Assembly: GCA_964399625.1 (NCBI GenBank)
Contig: CAYNSB010000020.1
Location: forward strand, 1-57,722
Source of the DNA: CAYNSB01 sp964399625
GTDB taxonomy: Bacteria; Planctomycetota; Phycisphaerae; Phycisphaerales; UBA1924
Length of the DNA: 57,722 nucleotides
Direction of reading: 5' to 3'
Positions 25,215 to 33,912 of this stretch are shown piece by piece. The translations under genes were made by a program, and so were the position numbers. Below the pieces are notes generated by a model. The model was not told where the DNA came from. It worked only from the letters and a program-made list of their open reading frames with translations, and made no database searches. Numbering within the stretch: the first letter of the stretch is position 1; each line of letters starts with the position of its first letter.

Positions 25215-26630
25215 TCAGTCCCAGTAGTGCGACACGATGGTCGCCAGCCCGTCGTCGGCGACTCGGATCGTGCGCCATTGCCCGGCGAAGATCGTCCCGC
25301 CCCCCACCGCCTCGTACACGACGCGGACCCGCTGCTCGCCCGCGGGCAGACGCGCCGTCGCGACCCGCGCCTCGCCCGGGAGCATCGCCCAGCAGCGCAG
25401 GTCCGCCTGCTCCGTGGCGTACATGATGATCAGCCCGGCGATCACACCGCCGATCTGCGCGAGCTCCCGCGAGTCCCGGCTGCGCCCGCTCTTGCGCAGG
25501 CCTTCGGTGGCGACGGCCGACGCGCCCGCCTTGATCGCGACGCGCAGGAACGTGCGCGTGTAGATGAGCGGGAGCATCCGCTTGTGGTTCTCCTCCGCGA
25601 CCAGGCCCAGGTCCTCCACCAGCGCCAGCGGGATGCGCTGGTTGGTGCCCTCCACCTCCAGGTGCGCGCCCGCGGCCTGGCTGCGGTTCACGCGGAGATA
25701 GGGCAGTTCCATGTAGATCGGCACGGTCCCCAGCGGGATGGGCCCGATCCGCTGGGCGTACTTGGTGGGCCCGCGCCCCGAGAGCGCCACCGCGAGCACG
25801 TTCACGTCCCGCGGGCGCATGGACTCCAGGGCGGAGAAGTCCTCGCCCCGCACGGGCCCGATCACGCGCTGCTGGAGGCGGATCGAGTCCTGCAGACGCC
25901 GGGCCGCGACCTCCTGCAGGTCCGTGTCGCCGCTCTTCATGAAGGTGATCGCGGCGAGGTAGGTGCCGAGCGTGGACTCGATGAACCGCCCCTTGTCGTT
26001 CACCGCGACGAGCGACGAGCCGGACCTCATTGCCGAGCGGGCGAGCGGCGAGTCCTTTTTCTCCAGGGCGTCCTCGTACTTGAGGTACTGCTCGCGGAGC
26101 AAGTCGCTCTTGGAGCCCAGGCGCCGGGCCTCGACGGTCGCGCCGCCGTCGATCCGCCCCGCGGCGAGCTGCGCCATGAGCTTGATCACGTTGACGTACA
26201 CGTCCTCATACGGCTCGGCGATGTACGTGCTCACGGTGTCGTTGAGGATCCACGAGCCGGCCTCGTCGCCAAACGACTTCTCGCGCTGCACCTCGATGGT
26301 GCGCTCGGCCTGCTCGAGCAGGTCGATCGCCTGATCGTTCTGCCCAAGGGCCAGGGCCGTGCTGCCGCGATCCAGCTTCCACAGCGTTTCGCTCTTGGAC
26401 CCGTACATCGCGTGGATCTTGGGGTCGTCGAGCTCGCGGGCGACCTCGTCGTAGCGCCCCGCGGCGTGGAGGCGCGCGATGCCCTCGCGGTGCTGCTGGA
26501 ACTCGCGGCAGCCCGCCAGCAGCGAGATCGCGCCCAGGGCCATCGCCGCGGCACGCCCACGCCGGGCGCGGGACGAAGCCCGGGCTGCGCTCACGTCGGG
26601 TTGGACCAGAAGCCGTCGCGTCACGTCCAT
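25215..26630 (-). CDS. COG3014-type lipoprotein encoded with LpoB
   Basis: A 471-residue exported protein with a long basic N-terminus and a lipobox, LLAGC, at about residues 38-42. The mature part is alpha-helical and TPR-like at first (RLHAAGRYDEVARELDDPK, ALALGQNDQAIDLLEQAE), then a mixed region with VAEENHKRMLPLIYTRTFLRVAIKAGASAV. It matches the overall plan of the COG3014 proteins often encoded next to LpoB in Gram-negatives, which have no defined biochemical role. The gap to lpoB is 79 bases and both are on the same strand, so joint transcription is likely. The start at 26630 is the first Met; a later start at MALGAISLL would give a shorter, more ordinary signal peptide. Confidence 0.75.
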   Translation of the reverse strand: MDVTRRLLVQPDVSAARASSRARRGRAAAMALGAISLLAGCREFQQHREGIARLHAAGRYDEVARELDDPKIHAMYGSKSETLWKLDRGSTALALGQNDQAIDLLEQAERTIEVQREKSFGDEAGSWILNDTVSTYIAEPYEDVYVNVIKLMAQLAAGRIDGGATVEARRLGSKSDLLREQYLKYEDALEKKDSPLARSAMRSGSSLVAVNDKGRFIESTLGTYLAAITFMKSGDTDLQEVAARRLQDSIRLQQRVIGPVRGEDFSALESMRPRDVNVLAVALSGRGPTKYAQRIGPIPLGTVPIYMELPYLRVNRSQAAGAHLEVEGTNQRIPLALVEDLGLVAEENHKRMLPLIYTRTFLRVAIKAGASAVATEGLRKSGRSRDSRELAQIGGVIAGLIIMYATEQADLRCWAMLPGEARVATARLPAGEQRVRVVYEAVGGGTIFAGQWRTIRVADDGLATIVSHYWD

Positions 26631-26744
26631 GCCTCGCGAGGGTGAGACGGGTCGAGCCCTGACCCGTTCCCGGTATTGATAGTATTCCCTAACTTCGACC
26701 GGATCGCGCCGGCGTTGTCGCGTCGACTGCCCATCGGCCCGCGC

Positions 26745-26750
26745 TACGGT
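26745..26750 (+). promoter_or_regulatory. -10-like hexamer TACGGT before the MazG gene
   Basis: TACGGT ends five bases before the ATG at 26756 with no ribosome binding site; a leaderless transcript is likely. No -35 box is clear. Confidence 0.35.
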
Positions 26751-26755
26751 GCGGC

Positions 26756-27061
26756 ATGAACACGCCGCTCACCGTGCACGCGTTCCAGCAGCTCATCCGC
26801 GACCGTTATTACCAGACCGACGCCGCCCGCGGCACGCCGGGCACCTTCATGTGGTTCATGGAGGAGGTCGGAGAGCTGGCGACGGCCCTTCAGAACAACG
26901 CGCCGGGCAAGAGCCCGAGCCCCGAGGAGCGCGCGAACCTCTCCGAGGAGTTCGCGGATGTGCTGGCGTGGCTGTGCACGCTGGCGAACATCAACGGCGT
27001 GGACCTGGAGCGGGCGCTGCGGAAGTACACCGAGCCGGGCGTGGAGGGCGTGAAGAGCTGA
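26756..27061 (+). CDS. MazG-like nucleotide pyrophosphohydrolase
   Basis: A 101-residue single-domain member of the MazG/all-alpha NTP-pyrophosphatase superfamily, which hydrolyses NTPs or dNTPs to NMP and pyrophosphate and so cleans the nucleotide pool. The metal-binding pattern is present as EEVGELATAL (about residues 32-41) and EEFADVLAWL (about 65-74), i.e. the EExxE...ExxD layout. The length fits the short MazG-like proteins rather than the two-domain E. coli MazG. It stands alone, divergent from the COG3014 gene and convergent with the SpoIIE phosphatase. It lacks a ribosome binding site and is probably leaderless. Confidence 0.88.
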   Translation: MNTPLTVHAFQQLIRDRYYQTDAARGTPGTFMWFMEEVGELATALQNNAPGKSPSPEERANLSEEFADVLAWLCTLANINGVDLERALRKYTEPGVEGVKS

Positions 27062-27092
27062 GCGCGCCGCGTTGGCGTGCGACGTCGCGCCC

Positions 27093-28808
27093 TCAACGCT
27101 CGATGGGCCTGCGAATCTCGATCACCAGGATGTCGTCGGCGGTGGGCCCGTAGCGGTGCTTCTCGACCTGCTGGCGGATCGCGCCGGGCCAGCCGCCCGA
27201 GCCGTCGTCGTGATCGAGCAGGGGCGAGCCCGTGGCGAGGATGCGCTGGATGCCCGCGATGCCGTAGTACCGCCCGTGCTGATCGCGGGCCTCGGTCGCG
27301 CCGTCGGTGTAGGCGATGAGCACGTCGCCCGGGCCGAAGCTCACGCTCTTCTGCTCGTGCTGGAAGTCGTTGCCCGCGCAGGCGCCCAGCACAAACGTGG
27401 TGGAATCGAGCTGCTCGAGCTTTCCCCGCACGTCGCGCACGAACGCGGGCGGGTGCCCGCCCGAGGCGTACTCGAGCGTGCCCCGCACGGCGCACACGCG
27501 GAAGCAGATCGCCGTGACGTACACCGAGTGCGTCGCGAGCGTCAGGTGCACGTACCGGTTGAGCAGCGTGAGGACCTCTCCCGGCGCGATGTCCGGGTCC
27601 TCGGCGAAGATGCGCGTCAGCTCGCCATGCAGGCGGTTGACGGTGAGCGCCGCGGGAATGCCGTGCCCCGTGACGTCCATGACAACGAAGCTGTGGCGAC
27701 CATCCGGGGCGGCGAAGGCGTGGAGGTAGTCCCCGCCGATCTGGCGCATCGGCTCGTACACGTACTCGAAGCGGACGGGCCCGGCGCGGATGGGATCGGG
27801 GAAGAGCCCCTCGTGGATCTGCTGGGCGTAGGTCAGCTCGTGCTTGAGCTCGCTGTAGCGTCCGCGGAGGATGTCGTAGGTCTTGCGCTTGCGGAAGCGC
27901 CCGTGGCGCCACCAGCACACTCCCAGGCCCGGGAGCGGAACCAGGAACGAGCTGGCCACGACGCCCAGCGCGATCAGCACGATGGGCCAGCTCCACCCGC
28001 CGTCGACGATCGTCCATCCGGAGTAGCCGATCGTCATGAGCGTGTTGAGCGCCAGCAGCGGGATCGCGGGGCGCAGCGCCTCGCGCGAGGTCCAGGGCAG
28101 GAACACGCACGCCATGAAGTGCGAGACGAGGATCGCCCAGAGCGAGCCGAAGGTCGTCATCGCCATGCGCATGGAGCGGCCCGTGCGCGGGTCGTCCAAG
28201 ATCTTGTTCATCTTCTCCAACTGCCGGCGCTTGCGGGCCGCCTCGTCGGAGGCCGACGCCTCGTCGGATGGGGAGGGTGCGGGCGCGGCGCCGGGCTCGG
28301 GCGGCGCGCCGTCCTTGGGGGGCGTCGCCTCGGGCTCTTCCTTGTCCGACTCGTCGGAGCCGAACTGCACCTTGCCGCCGGGAAGAACGGGCACGGCGAT
28401 CGACGTCTGCCGGCCGCTCTTGGTGACCTGCTGCTTGGCGTGATCGACGGCGCTGGACATCATCACGGGCATGGTGAGGATCGCCAGCGAGCCAAGCCCC
28501 ACGATCATGGCGTACGCGAGGGTGTTGATGGGCCAGCGCAGCCTGGTGGTGCGCCACACGTACACCAGCAGCCCGGCATGCACCGCGAAGCTGACGAGCT
28601 GGATCAGCCCGTTGACGATCCATCCGACATCGCCCAGCGACTCGCGCTGCATGGAGAAGCCGAACTGGAGCACGAGCGCGGGGATGCCGAACGCCAGCCC
28701 GAACCCGAGATACCACAGGAACCTGCGGCGCAGCCACGCGATGCGCTCGATCTCGAGCTCGTGCCCGAACTCCGTCGTGAACGTTGCGCTGCTGGGTCCG
28801 CGTGCCAC
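27093..28808 (-). CDS. membrane PP2C-type (SpoIIE-domain) serine phosphatase
   Basis: A 571-residue protein with about six membrane segments and a C-terminal SpoIIE/PP2C phosphatase domain. The first three membrane helices lie within residues 30-165. A disordered Ser/Pro/Asp/Glu-rich cytoplasmic or periplasmic loop (about 175-215) follows, then three more helices. The phosphatase domain (about 335-571) has IGGDYLHAF, VVMDVTGHGIPAAL, YASGGHPPAF and VLIAYTDGATEARD, i.e. the metal-binding Asp residues of the family. Such enzymes usually dephosphorylate an anti-anti-sigma factor or similar target; none is encoded nearby. The GTG at 28808 is the likely start. The PduO gene ends 18 bases upstream on the same strand. 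Confidence 0.9.
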   Translation of the reverse strand: MARGPSSATFTTEFGHELEIERIAWLRRRFLWYLGFGLAFGIPALVLQFGFSMQRESLGDVGWIVNGLIQLVSFAVHAGLLVYVWRTTRLRWPINTLAYAMIVGLGSLAILTMPVMMSSAVDHAKQQVTKSGRQTSIAVPVLPGGKVQFGSDESDKEEPEATPPKDGAPPEPGAAPAPSPSDEASASDEAARKRRQLEKMNKILDDPRTGRSMRMAMTTFGSLWAILVSHFMACVFLPWTSREALRPAIPLLALNTLMTIGYSGWTIVDGGWSWPIVLIALGVVASSFLVPLPGLGVCWWRHGRFRKRKTYDILRGRYSELKHELTYAQQIHEGLFPDPIRAGPVRFEYVYEPMRQIGGDYLHAFAAPDGRHSFVVMDVTGHGIPAALTVNRLHGELTRIFAEDPDIAPGEVLTLLNRYVHLTLATHSVYVTAICFRVCAVRGTLEYASGGHPPAFVRDVRGKLEQLDSTTFVLGACAGNDFQHEQKSVSFGPGDVLIAYTDGATEARDQHGRYYGIAGIQRILATGSPLLDHDDGSGGWPGAIRQQVEKHRYGPTADDILVIEIRRPIER

Positions 28809-28826
28809 GCCAGTCCTCGCCGGTTG

Positions 28827-29465
28827 CTACTTCCGCGCCCGATTCGCCCCGGGCACCCACACCACGTCCTGCGCCCCGTTCCCGTTGGCCACGCGCCCCA
28901 GCACGAACAGCAGGTCGCTCAGCCGGTTCAGGTACCGCACTGCTTCGGGATTCGTCGCCTCGGGTTGCTCCTCGAGCAGGCGGACGCACGCGCGCTCGGC
29001 CCGTCGGACGAGCGTCCGGGCCAGGTGCAGCGACGCCGCCGCGGGCGTGCCCCCGGGCAGGATGAAGTTCTTGAGCGGTTCCAGGGGCTCGTTGAACCGA
29101 TCGATCGTCCGCTCCAGGCGCGAGGTCTGCTCCGATTGCACGCGGAGCATGCCCTTCTCGCCCGCCACGATCGGGATGCACAGGTCCCCGCCGACATCGA
29201 ACAGGTCGTGCTGGCTCGCCTGCAGCACGTCCACAACCTCGCGGAAGAGCTTCACGCGCGGGGCCTCGGGGTTCCGCGCCTCGATGGTCGCCTGGGCGAT
29301 CGCCTGCTCGCACGCGACGATCGCCAGCCCCAGCGCCGCGTTGGCCTCGTCGACCGTGCCGTACGCCTCGACGCGAACATCGCCCTTGGACACGCGAGCC
29401 CCCGAGCCCAGGCCCGTGGTGCCGTCGTCGCCCGTCTTGGTGTAGATCTTGGTGAGTCGGGGCAT
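28827..29465 (-). CDS. cob(I)yrinic acid a,c-diamide adenosyltransferase, PduO type
   Basis: This enzyme transfers the adenosyl group of ATP to cob(I)alamin, making coenzyme B12. The 212-residue product has the PduO layout: MPRLTKIYTKTGDDGTTGLG at the N-terminus for ATP binding, VEAYGTVDEANAALG, FILPGGTPAAASLHLARTLVRRAER and RYLNRLSDLLFVLGR. It lies just upstream of the SpoIIE phosphatase gene on the same strand (18-base gap) and diverges from recJ. No B12-biosynthesis gene is nearby, so it may serve salvage of imported corrinoids. The C-terminal VVWVPGANRARK tail is short and basic. Confidence 0.93.
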   Translation of the reverse strand: MPRLTKIYTKTGDDGTTGLGSGARVSKGDVRVEAYGTVDEANAALGLAIVACEQAIAQATIEARNPEAPRVKLFREVVDVLQASQHDLFDVGGDLCIPIVAGEKGMLRVQSEQTSRLERTIDRFNEPLEPLKNFILPGGTPAAASLHLARTLVRRAERACVRLLEEQPEATNPEAVRYLNRLSDLLFVLGRVANGNGAQDVVWVPGANRARK

Positions 29466-29562
29466 GTTCGTGCTCTGAGAATTCGGGTGCGGCCCGAGTG
29501 CCGCAGCGATAGTCTACACGATCGCTCCGCCCCGACCAGCCCTCGAACCGCTTCCCGAACAC

Positions 29563-31365
29563 GTGAGCCTCGCACCCGCCAACACGCCCCCCATCGCCCG
29601 CGGGCTCACACGCCTGTGGCGTCGGCGTTCGCCCGTCGAGGTTCCCTCTCCCGAATCGCGCCTGGACGCCAACGGGCGCGTGCGTGAGCGATCGACGCTC
29701 GCGCAGCGGGTGCTCGCGGCCCGGGGGTTCACCAGCGCCGAGGAGATCAAGGCGTTCGTCAATCCGAGCCTGATGGGGCTCCACGATCCCTCGCTCATCC
29801 CCGATCTGGATCGCGCCGCCGCTCGCCTGCTCGACGCCCTGCGCCGCCGGGAGCCGATCGCGATCTATGGCGACTACGACGTGGACGGCGTCACGGCGAC
29901 GGCGATCCTCTACCACACGCTTCGCGCGATCTCGTCCGACGCGGACGTGCGCACGTACGTGCCCCACCGCCTGGAGGAGGGGTACGGGCTCAACTCCGCG
30001 GCGCTGCGCTCGCTCGCCGAGCAGGGCGCTCGCGTGATCGTCTCGGTCGATTGCGGGATCACGGCGCACGAGCCGGCCCGGGCGGCCAAGACCGCGGGCG
30101 CGGACCTGATCATCACGGACCACCACAACCCGCCCGCGTCGCTGGACGCGCTGCCCGAGGCCTATGCCGTCGTGCACCCGCGTCGCCCGGACTCGACGTA
30201 CCCCTTCGGCGAGCTTTCCGGCGCGGGCGTGGCGTACAAGCTGGCGTGGCGGCTCTCGACGCTCCACTGCACCAGCACGCGCGTGAACGCGGCGCTGCGC
30301 ACGCTGCTCATCGACCTGCTGTCGATGGCCGCGCTGGGCGCGGTGGCGGACGTGATGCCGCTGGTCGGCGAGAACCGGGTGATCGCCCGGTTCGGACTCT
30401 CGCGCGTGAAATCATCGACGATCCCGGGCCTGCGGGCGCTCGTCGAGGCCTCGGGGCTCGCGGGAGAGGACGTGACCTCCGAGGACGCGGGCTTCAAGCT
30501 CGCGCCGCGGCTCAACGCCTGCGGGCGCCTGGGTCACGCGAAGGACGCGGTGGAGCTCTTCACCACCGCGTCGGGCGAGCGTGCCCACGAGATCGCGCGG
30601 GCGCTCAACACCGCGAACAACCAGCGACGGGCGCTGGAGCAGAAGATCGCCGAGCACGCCACGGACCTGGCGCGCCGGGCGGGCATGGACTCGCCCGATC
30701 GGCGGGCGATCGTGCTCGCGCACGAGGAGTGGCACCCCGGCGTGCTGGGCATCGTCTGCTCGCGCCTGGTCGAGCGCTTCCATCGCCCAACGGTCCTCAT
30801 GCAGCGGGTGGGCCCAGCGTGCCACGGGTCGGGGCGCTCCATCGAGGGGTACTCGCTCCACGCCGGGCTGTGCGCGTGCTCGGGGCTGCTCACGCAGTTC
30901 GGGGGGCACGACATGGCCGCGGGCGTGAAGCTCGACGCGGAGCGTCTGGACGCCTTCGCTCTGGCGCTGGACGCGCACGCGCGCGAGCACCTGCGTGACG
31001 AGCAGCTGACGCCCTCGCTGCGGTTCGATGCCGAGGCCTCGCTCGACGAGCTCTCGCCCGCGGGCGTGGCCGAGCTCGAGTCCCTGGCGCCGTTCGGCGT
31101 GGGCAACCCGCGTCCGCGCGTGCTGCTCTCGGGCCTCGAGATCGCCTCGCGTCCGCAGGTGATGGGGGCGCAGGGCAAGCACCTGGCGATCCTCGTCCGC
31201 GCCTCGCAGCGCACGATGCGCCTGGTGGGGTGGAACTGGGCGGCCCGCGCCCCGGACCTGTTCCCGGGGCTCAGGCTCGACGCGATCGTCTCGCCCAAGG
31301 TCTCACGCTGGCAGGGACGCACCAGCGTGGAGCCCGAGCTGGACGACCTGCGCATCGTCTCGTAA
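29563..31365 (+). CDS. recJ: single-stranded-DNA-specific exonuclease RecJ
   Basis: RecJ degrades single-stranded DNA 5' to 3' in recombination and mismatch repair. The 600-residue product has the DHH phosphoesterase core: IYGDYDVDGVTATAIL (about residues 104-119), VIVSVDCGITAHE, the DHHNPP motif near 186, and ALGAVADVMPL. The DHHA1 domain follows with SGRSIEGYSLHAGL and FGGHDMAAG (about 420-453), and an OB fold completes it. The length matches bacterial RecJ (about 570-580). It starts with GTG at 29563 (SLAPANTPPIARGLTR follows) and has no clear ribosome binding site. It diverges from the PduO gene with 97 bases between. Confidence 0.95.
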   Translation: MSLAPANTPPIARGLTRLWRRRSPVEVPSPESRLDANGRVRERSTLAQRVLAARGFTSAEEIKAFVNPSLMGLHDPSLIPDLDRAAARLLDALRRREPIAIYGDYDVDGVTATAILYHTLRAISSDADVRTYVPHRLEEGYGLNSAALRSLAEQGARVIVSVDCGITAHEPARAAKTAGADLIITDHHNPPASLDALPEAYAVVHPRRPDSTYPFGELSGAGVAYKLAWRLSTLHCTSTRVNAALRTLLIDLLSMAALGAVADVMPLVGENRVIARFGLSRVKSSTIPGLRALVEASGLAGEDVTSEDAGFKLAPRLNACGRLGHAKDAVELFTTASGERAHEIARALNTANNQRRALEQKIAEHATDLARRAGMDSPDRRAIVLAHEEWHPGVLGIVCSRLVERFHRPTVLMQRVGPACHGSGRSIEGYSLHAGLCACSGLLTQFGGHDMAAGVKLDAERLDAFALALDAHAREHLRDEQLTPSLRFDAEASLDELSPAGVAELESLAPFGVGNPRPRVLLSGLEIASRPQVMGAQGKHLAILVRASQRTMRLVGWNWAARAPDLFPGLRLDAIVSPKVSRWQGRTSVEPELDDLRIVS

Positions 31366-31403
31366 CCACGAGGGCGCGCCGGGTTCGGCGCGGGGGCCAT
31401 CGG

Positions 31404-31409
31404 TACAAT
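31404..31409 (+). promoter_or_regulatory. -10-like hexamer TACAAT before the 78-residue gene
   Basis: TACAAT, close to the TATAAT consensus, ends eight bases before the ATG at 31418. A 7-bp GC hairpin (31375-31381/31386-31392) without a T-run lies just upstream, after the recJ stop. The position predicts a transcript starting at the codon itself. Confidence 0.45.
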
Positions 31410-31417
31410 GTGCCCCG

Positions 31418-31654
31418 ATGTTCGAGCGACTCTTCCATCGAGGCGATATTCGCGACCCCGGCGAGCAGTTCCGACGCGTCCATGAGGAATGGCTGACGCG
31501 CGCCCTGGCCTCGAGGCGCGAGTACCCGCGCATCCCCGTGCGGCGCGTGGACGAGGGGGGCTTCGACGCGCTCCGCGCCCGCGCGCACGGGCCGGCCCGC
31601 GCCCGGCGATGGTGGTCGCTCGTGCTCGAGCGCCTCGACCCGATCGAGCCCTGA
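31418..31654 (+). CDS. small hypothetical protein, 78 residues
   Basis: A 78-residue, highly charged product starting MFERLFHRGDIRDPGEQFRRV, with many Arg, Glu and His residues and a Trp pair near the C-terminus (ARRWWSLVLERL). No membrane segment or known family is evident. A well-placed TACAAT hexamer just before the ATG supports it as a leaderless gene. It ends 80 bases before the next gene on the same strand. The assignment as a gene is moderate; the function is unknown. Confidence 0.5.
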   Translation: MFERLFHRGDIRDPGEQFRRVHEEWLTRALASRREYPRIPVRRVDEGGFDALRARAHGPARARRWWSLVLERLDPIEP

Positions 31655-31734
31655 ACAATCCCGCGCGACGCCTCGCGTGCGGGGGCGAGCGCGACGATAA
31701 TGCTCCACCTGCGAGCGATCGCGTGAGGAACCCC

Positions 31735-32550
31735 ATGCCCGATCTTGCCGTCACCAAGCCCAACAAGCCCTGGCTCCTGAAGATGGTCGTCTTCGCGATC
31801 GTGCTGCTGGGCTTCGGCGCGTACGCCTACTGGGACGCCTCGATCGCGTATCCCTCGCGCGGCGTGCGCCACGCCTCGTTCATGCAGTTCCAGTACCTTG
31901 AGCAGGCCAAGGGTGCCGGACGGCTCGATCGGAGCGTGTCGATCGAGAACCCCGCCGCGGAATTCGACCGCCTGTCCAAGTCCGCGAGCGAGGGGCGGAG
32001 CGATCGCCTCGACGAGAACCGCCTGAAGTGGCTGCTCGCGCTGCACCGCGTGCACCGCCTGACGCCCGACCAGACCACCATGGCGGACCCCGCCAAGACC
32101 TTCGAGGAACTCCAGAAGAAGTGGACGACCGACAAGGGCGCCCGGGCCGCGCCCAAGGAGCTGGGCGAGTACGACATCTCCATCCAGTGGCTGCTCACGG
32201 CGCTGGGGCTGGGCGCGGGGCTGCTGCTGGTGCTGCACATCCTGCGCGTGAGCCGTCGGAAGTACACATGGGACGCGGGCGCGCAGCGCCTCACGCTGCC
32301 CTCGGGTCAGTCGCTCGTGCCCGCGGACATCGAGGATTTCGACAAGCGCAAATGGGACAAGTTCCTCATCTTCCTGAAGGTGCTCCCCTCGCACCCGACG
32401 CTGGGCGGGCGCGAGCTGCGCCTGGACCTGTATCACCACGATCCGCTCGAATCGTGGGTGCTTGAAATGGAGCGCGTGCGATTCCCAGAACGTGCGCAGG
32501 AAGAGGCCAAGCCCGCGGACGAAGCCGCCGCGAGCCCGCCCGCGAACTGA
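31735..32550 (+). CDS. two-transmembrane-helix protein of unknown function
   Basis: A 271-residue membrane protein. Residues of about 14-35 (LKMVVFAIVLLGFGAYAYW) form the first membrane helix. A polar, mostly helical stretch of about 110 residues follows, with PSRGVRHASFMQFQYLEQAK and DRLDENRLKWLL. A second helix (SIQWLLTALGLGAGLLLVLHILRV, about 146-169) is followed by a cytoplasmic or periplasmic domain that reads like a PH-type or bPH fold (YTWDAGAQRLTLPSGQSLVPADIEDFDKRKW). It ends in an Ala/Glu/Pro tail. GAGG precedes the ATG at 31735. The DUF456 gene follows 33 bases on, probably in the same transcript. Function is unknown. Confidence 0.8.
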   Translation: MPDLAVTKPNKPWLLKMVVFAIVLLGFGAYAYWDASIAYPSRGVRHASFMQFQYLEQAKGAGRLDRSVSIENPAAEFDRLSKSASEGRSDRLDENRLKWLLALHRVHRLTPDQTTMADPAKTFEELQKKWTTDKGARAAPKELGEYDISIQWLLTALGLGAGLLLVLHILRVSRRKYTWDAGAQRLTLPSGQSLVPADIEDFDKRKWDKFLIFLKVLPSHPTLGGRELRLDLYHHDPLESWVLEMERVRFPERAQEEAKPADEAAASPPAN

Positions 32551-32583
32551 TCCGCGCCGTCCTTTCCCGGACGCTCCGCGCCC

Positions 32584-33108
32584 GTGACCACCACGCTGCT
32601 CATCCTCGCGTTCGTCGCGCTGCTCATCGCCACGGGCGCTGGGATCGTGCTCACACTGCTGACGCTACCGGGCACGTGGGTGGTGCTGCTGACGGGCGTG
32701 GGGCTTCAGTACTCGCTGGGTCAGCCGCGACTCTTCGCGGACTCCACGCTGCTCACGTGCCTGGGCATCGCGATCGTCGCGGAGATCGTGGAACTCGTCG
32801 CGTCGGCCGCGGGCGCGAAACGTGCCGGGGGCGGGCGCTCGGCGTCCATCCTTTCCGTCATTGGCGCGGGCGTGGGCGCGATCGTGGGCGGGCTGGTGAT
32901 TCCGGTCGTCGGCGCGATCCCCGGCGGGGTGATCGGCGCGGGATTGGGCGCGATCGCGGGGCAGCGCGGGATCACGGGCAGTTCGTGGTCGCAGTCGTGG
33001 CGCGTCGGGGCGGGCGCGGCGACGGGGCGGCTGGTCGCGACGATCGCCAAGGCCGGGGCGGCGGGGGTGATCGGGGGGATTCTGCTTGTGGCGGTGTGGG
33101 TGACTTGA
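32584..33108 (+). CDS. DUF456 family membrane protein
   Basis: A 174-residue, very hydrophobic protein with the DUF456 layout: an N-terminal membrane helix (LLILAFVALLIATGAGIVLTLL), LPGTWVVLLTGV, then long Gly/Ala/Ile-rich helices such as VIGAGVGAIVGGLVIPVVGAIPGG. DUF456 proteins are small polytopic membrane proteins of unknown role. It begins with GTG at 32584, close after the preceding membrane protein. A longer open frame runs antisense across it (the 3' part of 32665-33618), but this sense-strand product has better family support. Confidence 0.88.
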   Translation: MTTTLLILAFVALLIATGAGIVLTLLTLPGTWVVLLTGVGLQYSLGQPRLFADSTLLTCLGIAIVAEIVELVASAAGAKRAGGGRSASILSVIGAGVGAIVGGLVIPVVGAIPGGVIGAGLGAIAGQRGITGSSWSQSWRVGAGAATGRLVATIAKAGAAGVIGGILLVAVWVT

Positions 33109-33618
33109 GTGGAGCCTTGAGGGCGCGGCGGTTCGGAGGAACCGATTTTCGCTCAGAACGAAGTCCAACTCTCGCCCGTGCCAGTGCGCCGGTCTTTCCG
33201 GTCGAACGTAGCACGTGATGCGCGTAAAAGCGGACGCCCACTGGCCAACCGAGCCATCGATCGATCGGCTGACGGCAAACTCTCGCACGTCACTGGAGCC
33301 GGGACTCCTCGGATGGAGCTCCCACGGACCCCATCCCTTCGCCGGGACAGGCATCGTCGCGAGGAACGTGGGCACCAAATCCTCGAACGACGCCGGCGCC
33401 CGCCCTCGGTCGGCCACAAATCTTCTGCCCGCTCGGACAATCTCGTCGCCTTCGAGCGTCATCGTGATCAGATCACCCTTCGAGAGCGGACGGACCGCTC
33501 GGCGAACGGCTCGCGGCGCGAGGAGCACCACGGACGCCAGCGCGAGCAAGATGGCAACGGCCACGGCCCGACGCATATGCACCCGTTGGCGCGGCACGTC
33601 CCCAGGAGTACTCACCAT
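32665..33618 (-). CDS. predicted exported protein with pilin-like middle; 3' half antisense to DUF456
   Basis: The first about 170 residues look like a genuine exported protein: MVSTPGDVPRQRVHMRRAVAVAILLALASVVLLAP gives a membrane segment or signal. The next part, AGRRFVADRGRAPASFEDLVPTFLATMPVPAKGWG, is reminiscent of pseudopilin variable domains. From about residue 170 the frame continues without a stop for another 150 residues directly antisense to the DUF456 gene, with a Pro/Arg/His composition typical of shadow sequence. The true end has therefore probably been lost or altered. The ATG at 33576 (MRRAVAV) is an alternative start. Local GC is lower than in neighbouring genes, so a foreign or decaying gene is possible. 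Confidence 0.4.
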   Translation of the reverse strand: MVSTPGDVPRQRVHMRRAVAVAILLALASVVLLAPRAVRRAVRPLSKGDLITMTLEGDEIVRAGRRFVADRGRAPASFEDLVPTFLATMPVPAKGWGPWELHPRSPGSSDVREFAVSRSIDGSVGQWASAFTRITCYVRPERPAHWHGRELDFVLSENRFLRTAAPSRLHSSHPHRHKQNPPDHPRRPGLGDRRDQPPRRRARPDAPRLRPRTARDPALPRDRAQSRADHPAGDRADDRNHQPAHDRAHARANDGKDGRRAPAPGTFRARGRRDEFHDLRDDRDAQAREQRGVREESRLTQRVLKPHARQQHHPRAR

Positions 33619-33912
33619 GAGTCACATAGGGCACGACCATGGCGAAAGTTCGTCCAAGATTGCCTGCTCCCCTATTGCGCTCACGCCGCAGTCCCCCACC
33701 GCCAACAGTGCAATCGGGAGAGCTTGAGCCCGACTCTTGAGTTTTTTGAAGGGCCCTCCACGAGGTTATCCGTGAACAATTGCCCGTTCTGAACCGAATC
33801 TTCTTGGTGTTGGGCGAAATCCACCGTGGACGTGCCGGAGCGCACGCCCGTTCGCGAGTCGGTACGCTGATCCCGTCGTTTCGCATGGACGCACACACGA
33901 CGCGGATGAGAC

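Noticed and set aside
26890..30267. A 1125-residue minus-strand open frame spanning MazG to recJ
   Set aside because: It crosses several real genes in the wrong frame, contains Arg/Pro/His-rich sequence, and has no motif of its own; the genes beneath it are well supported.
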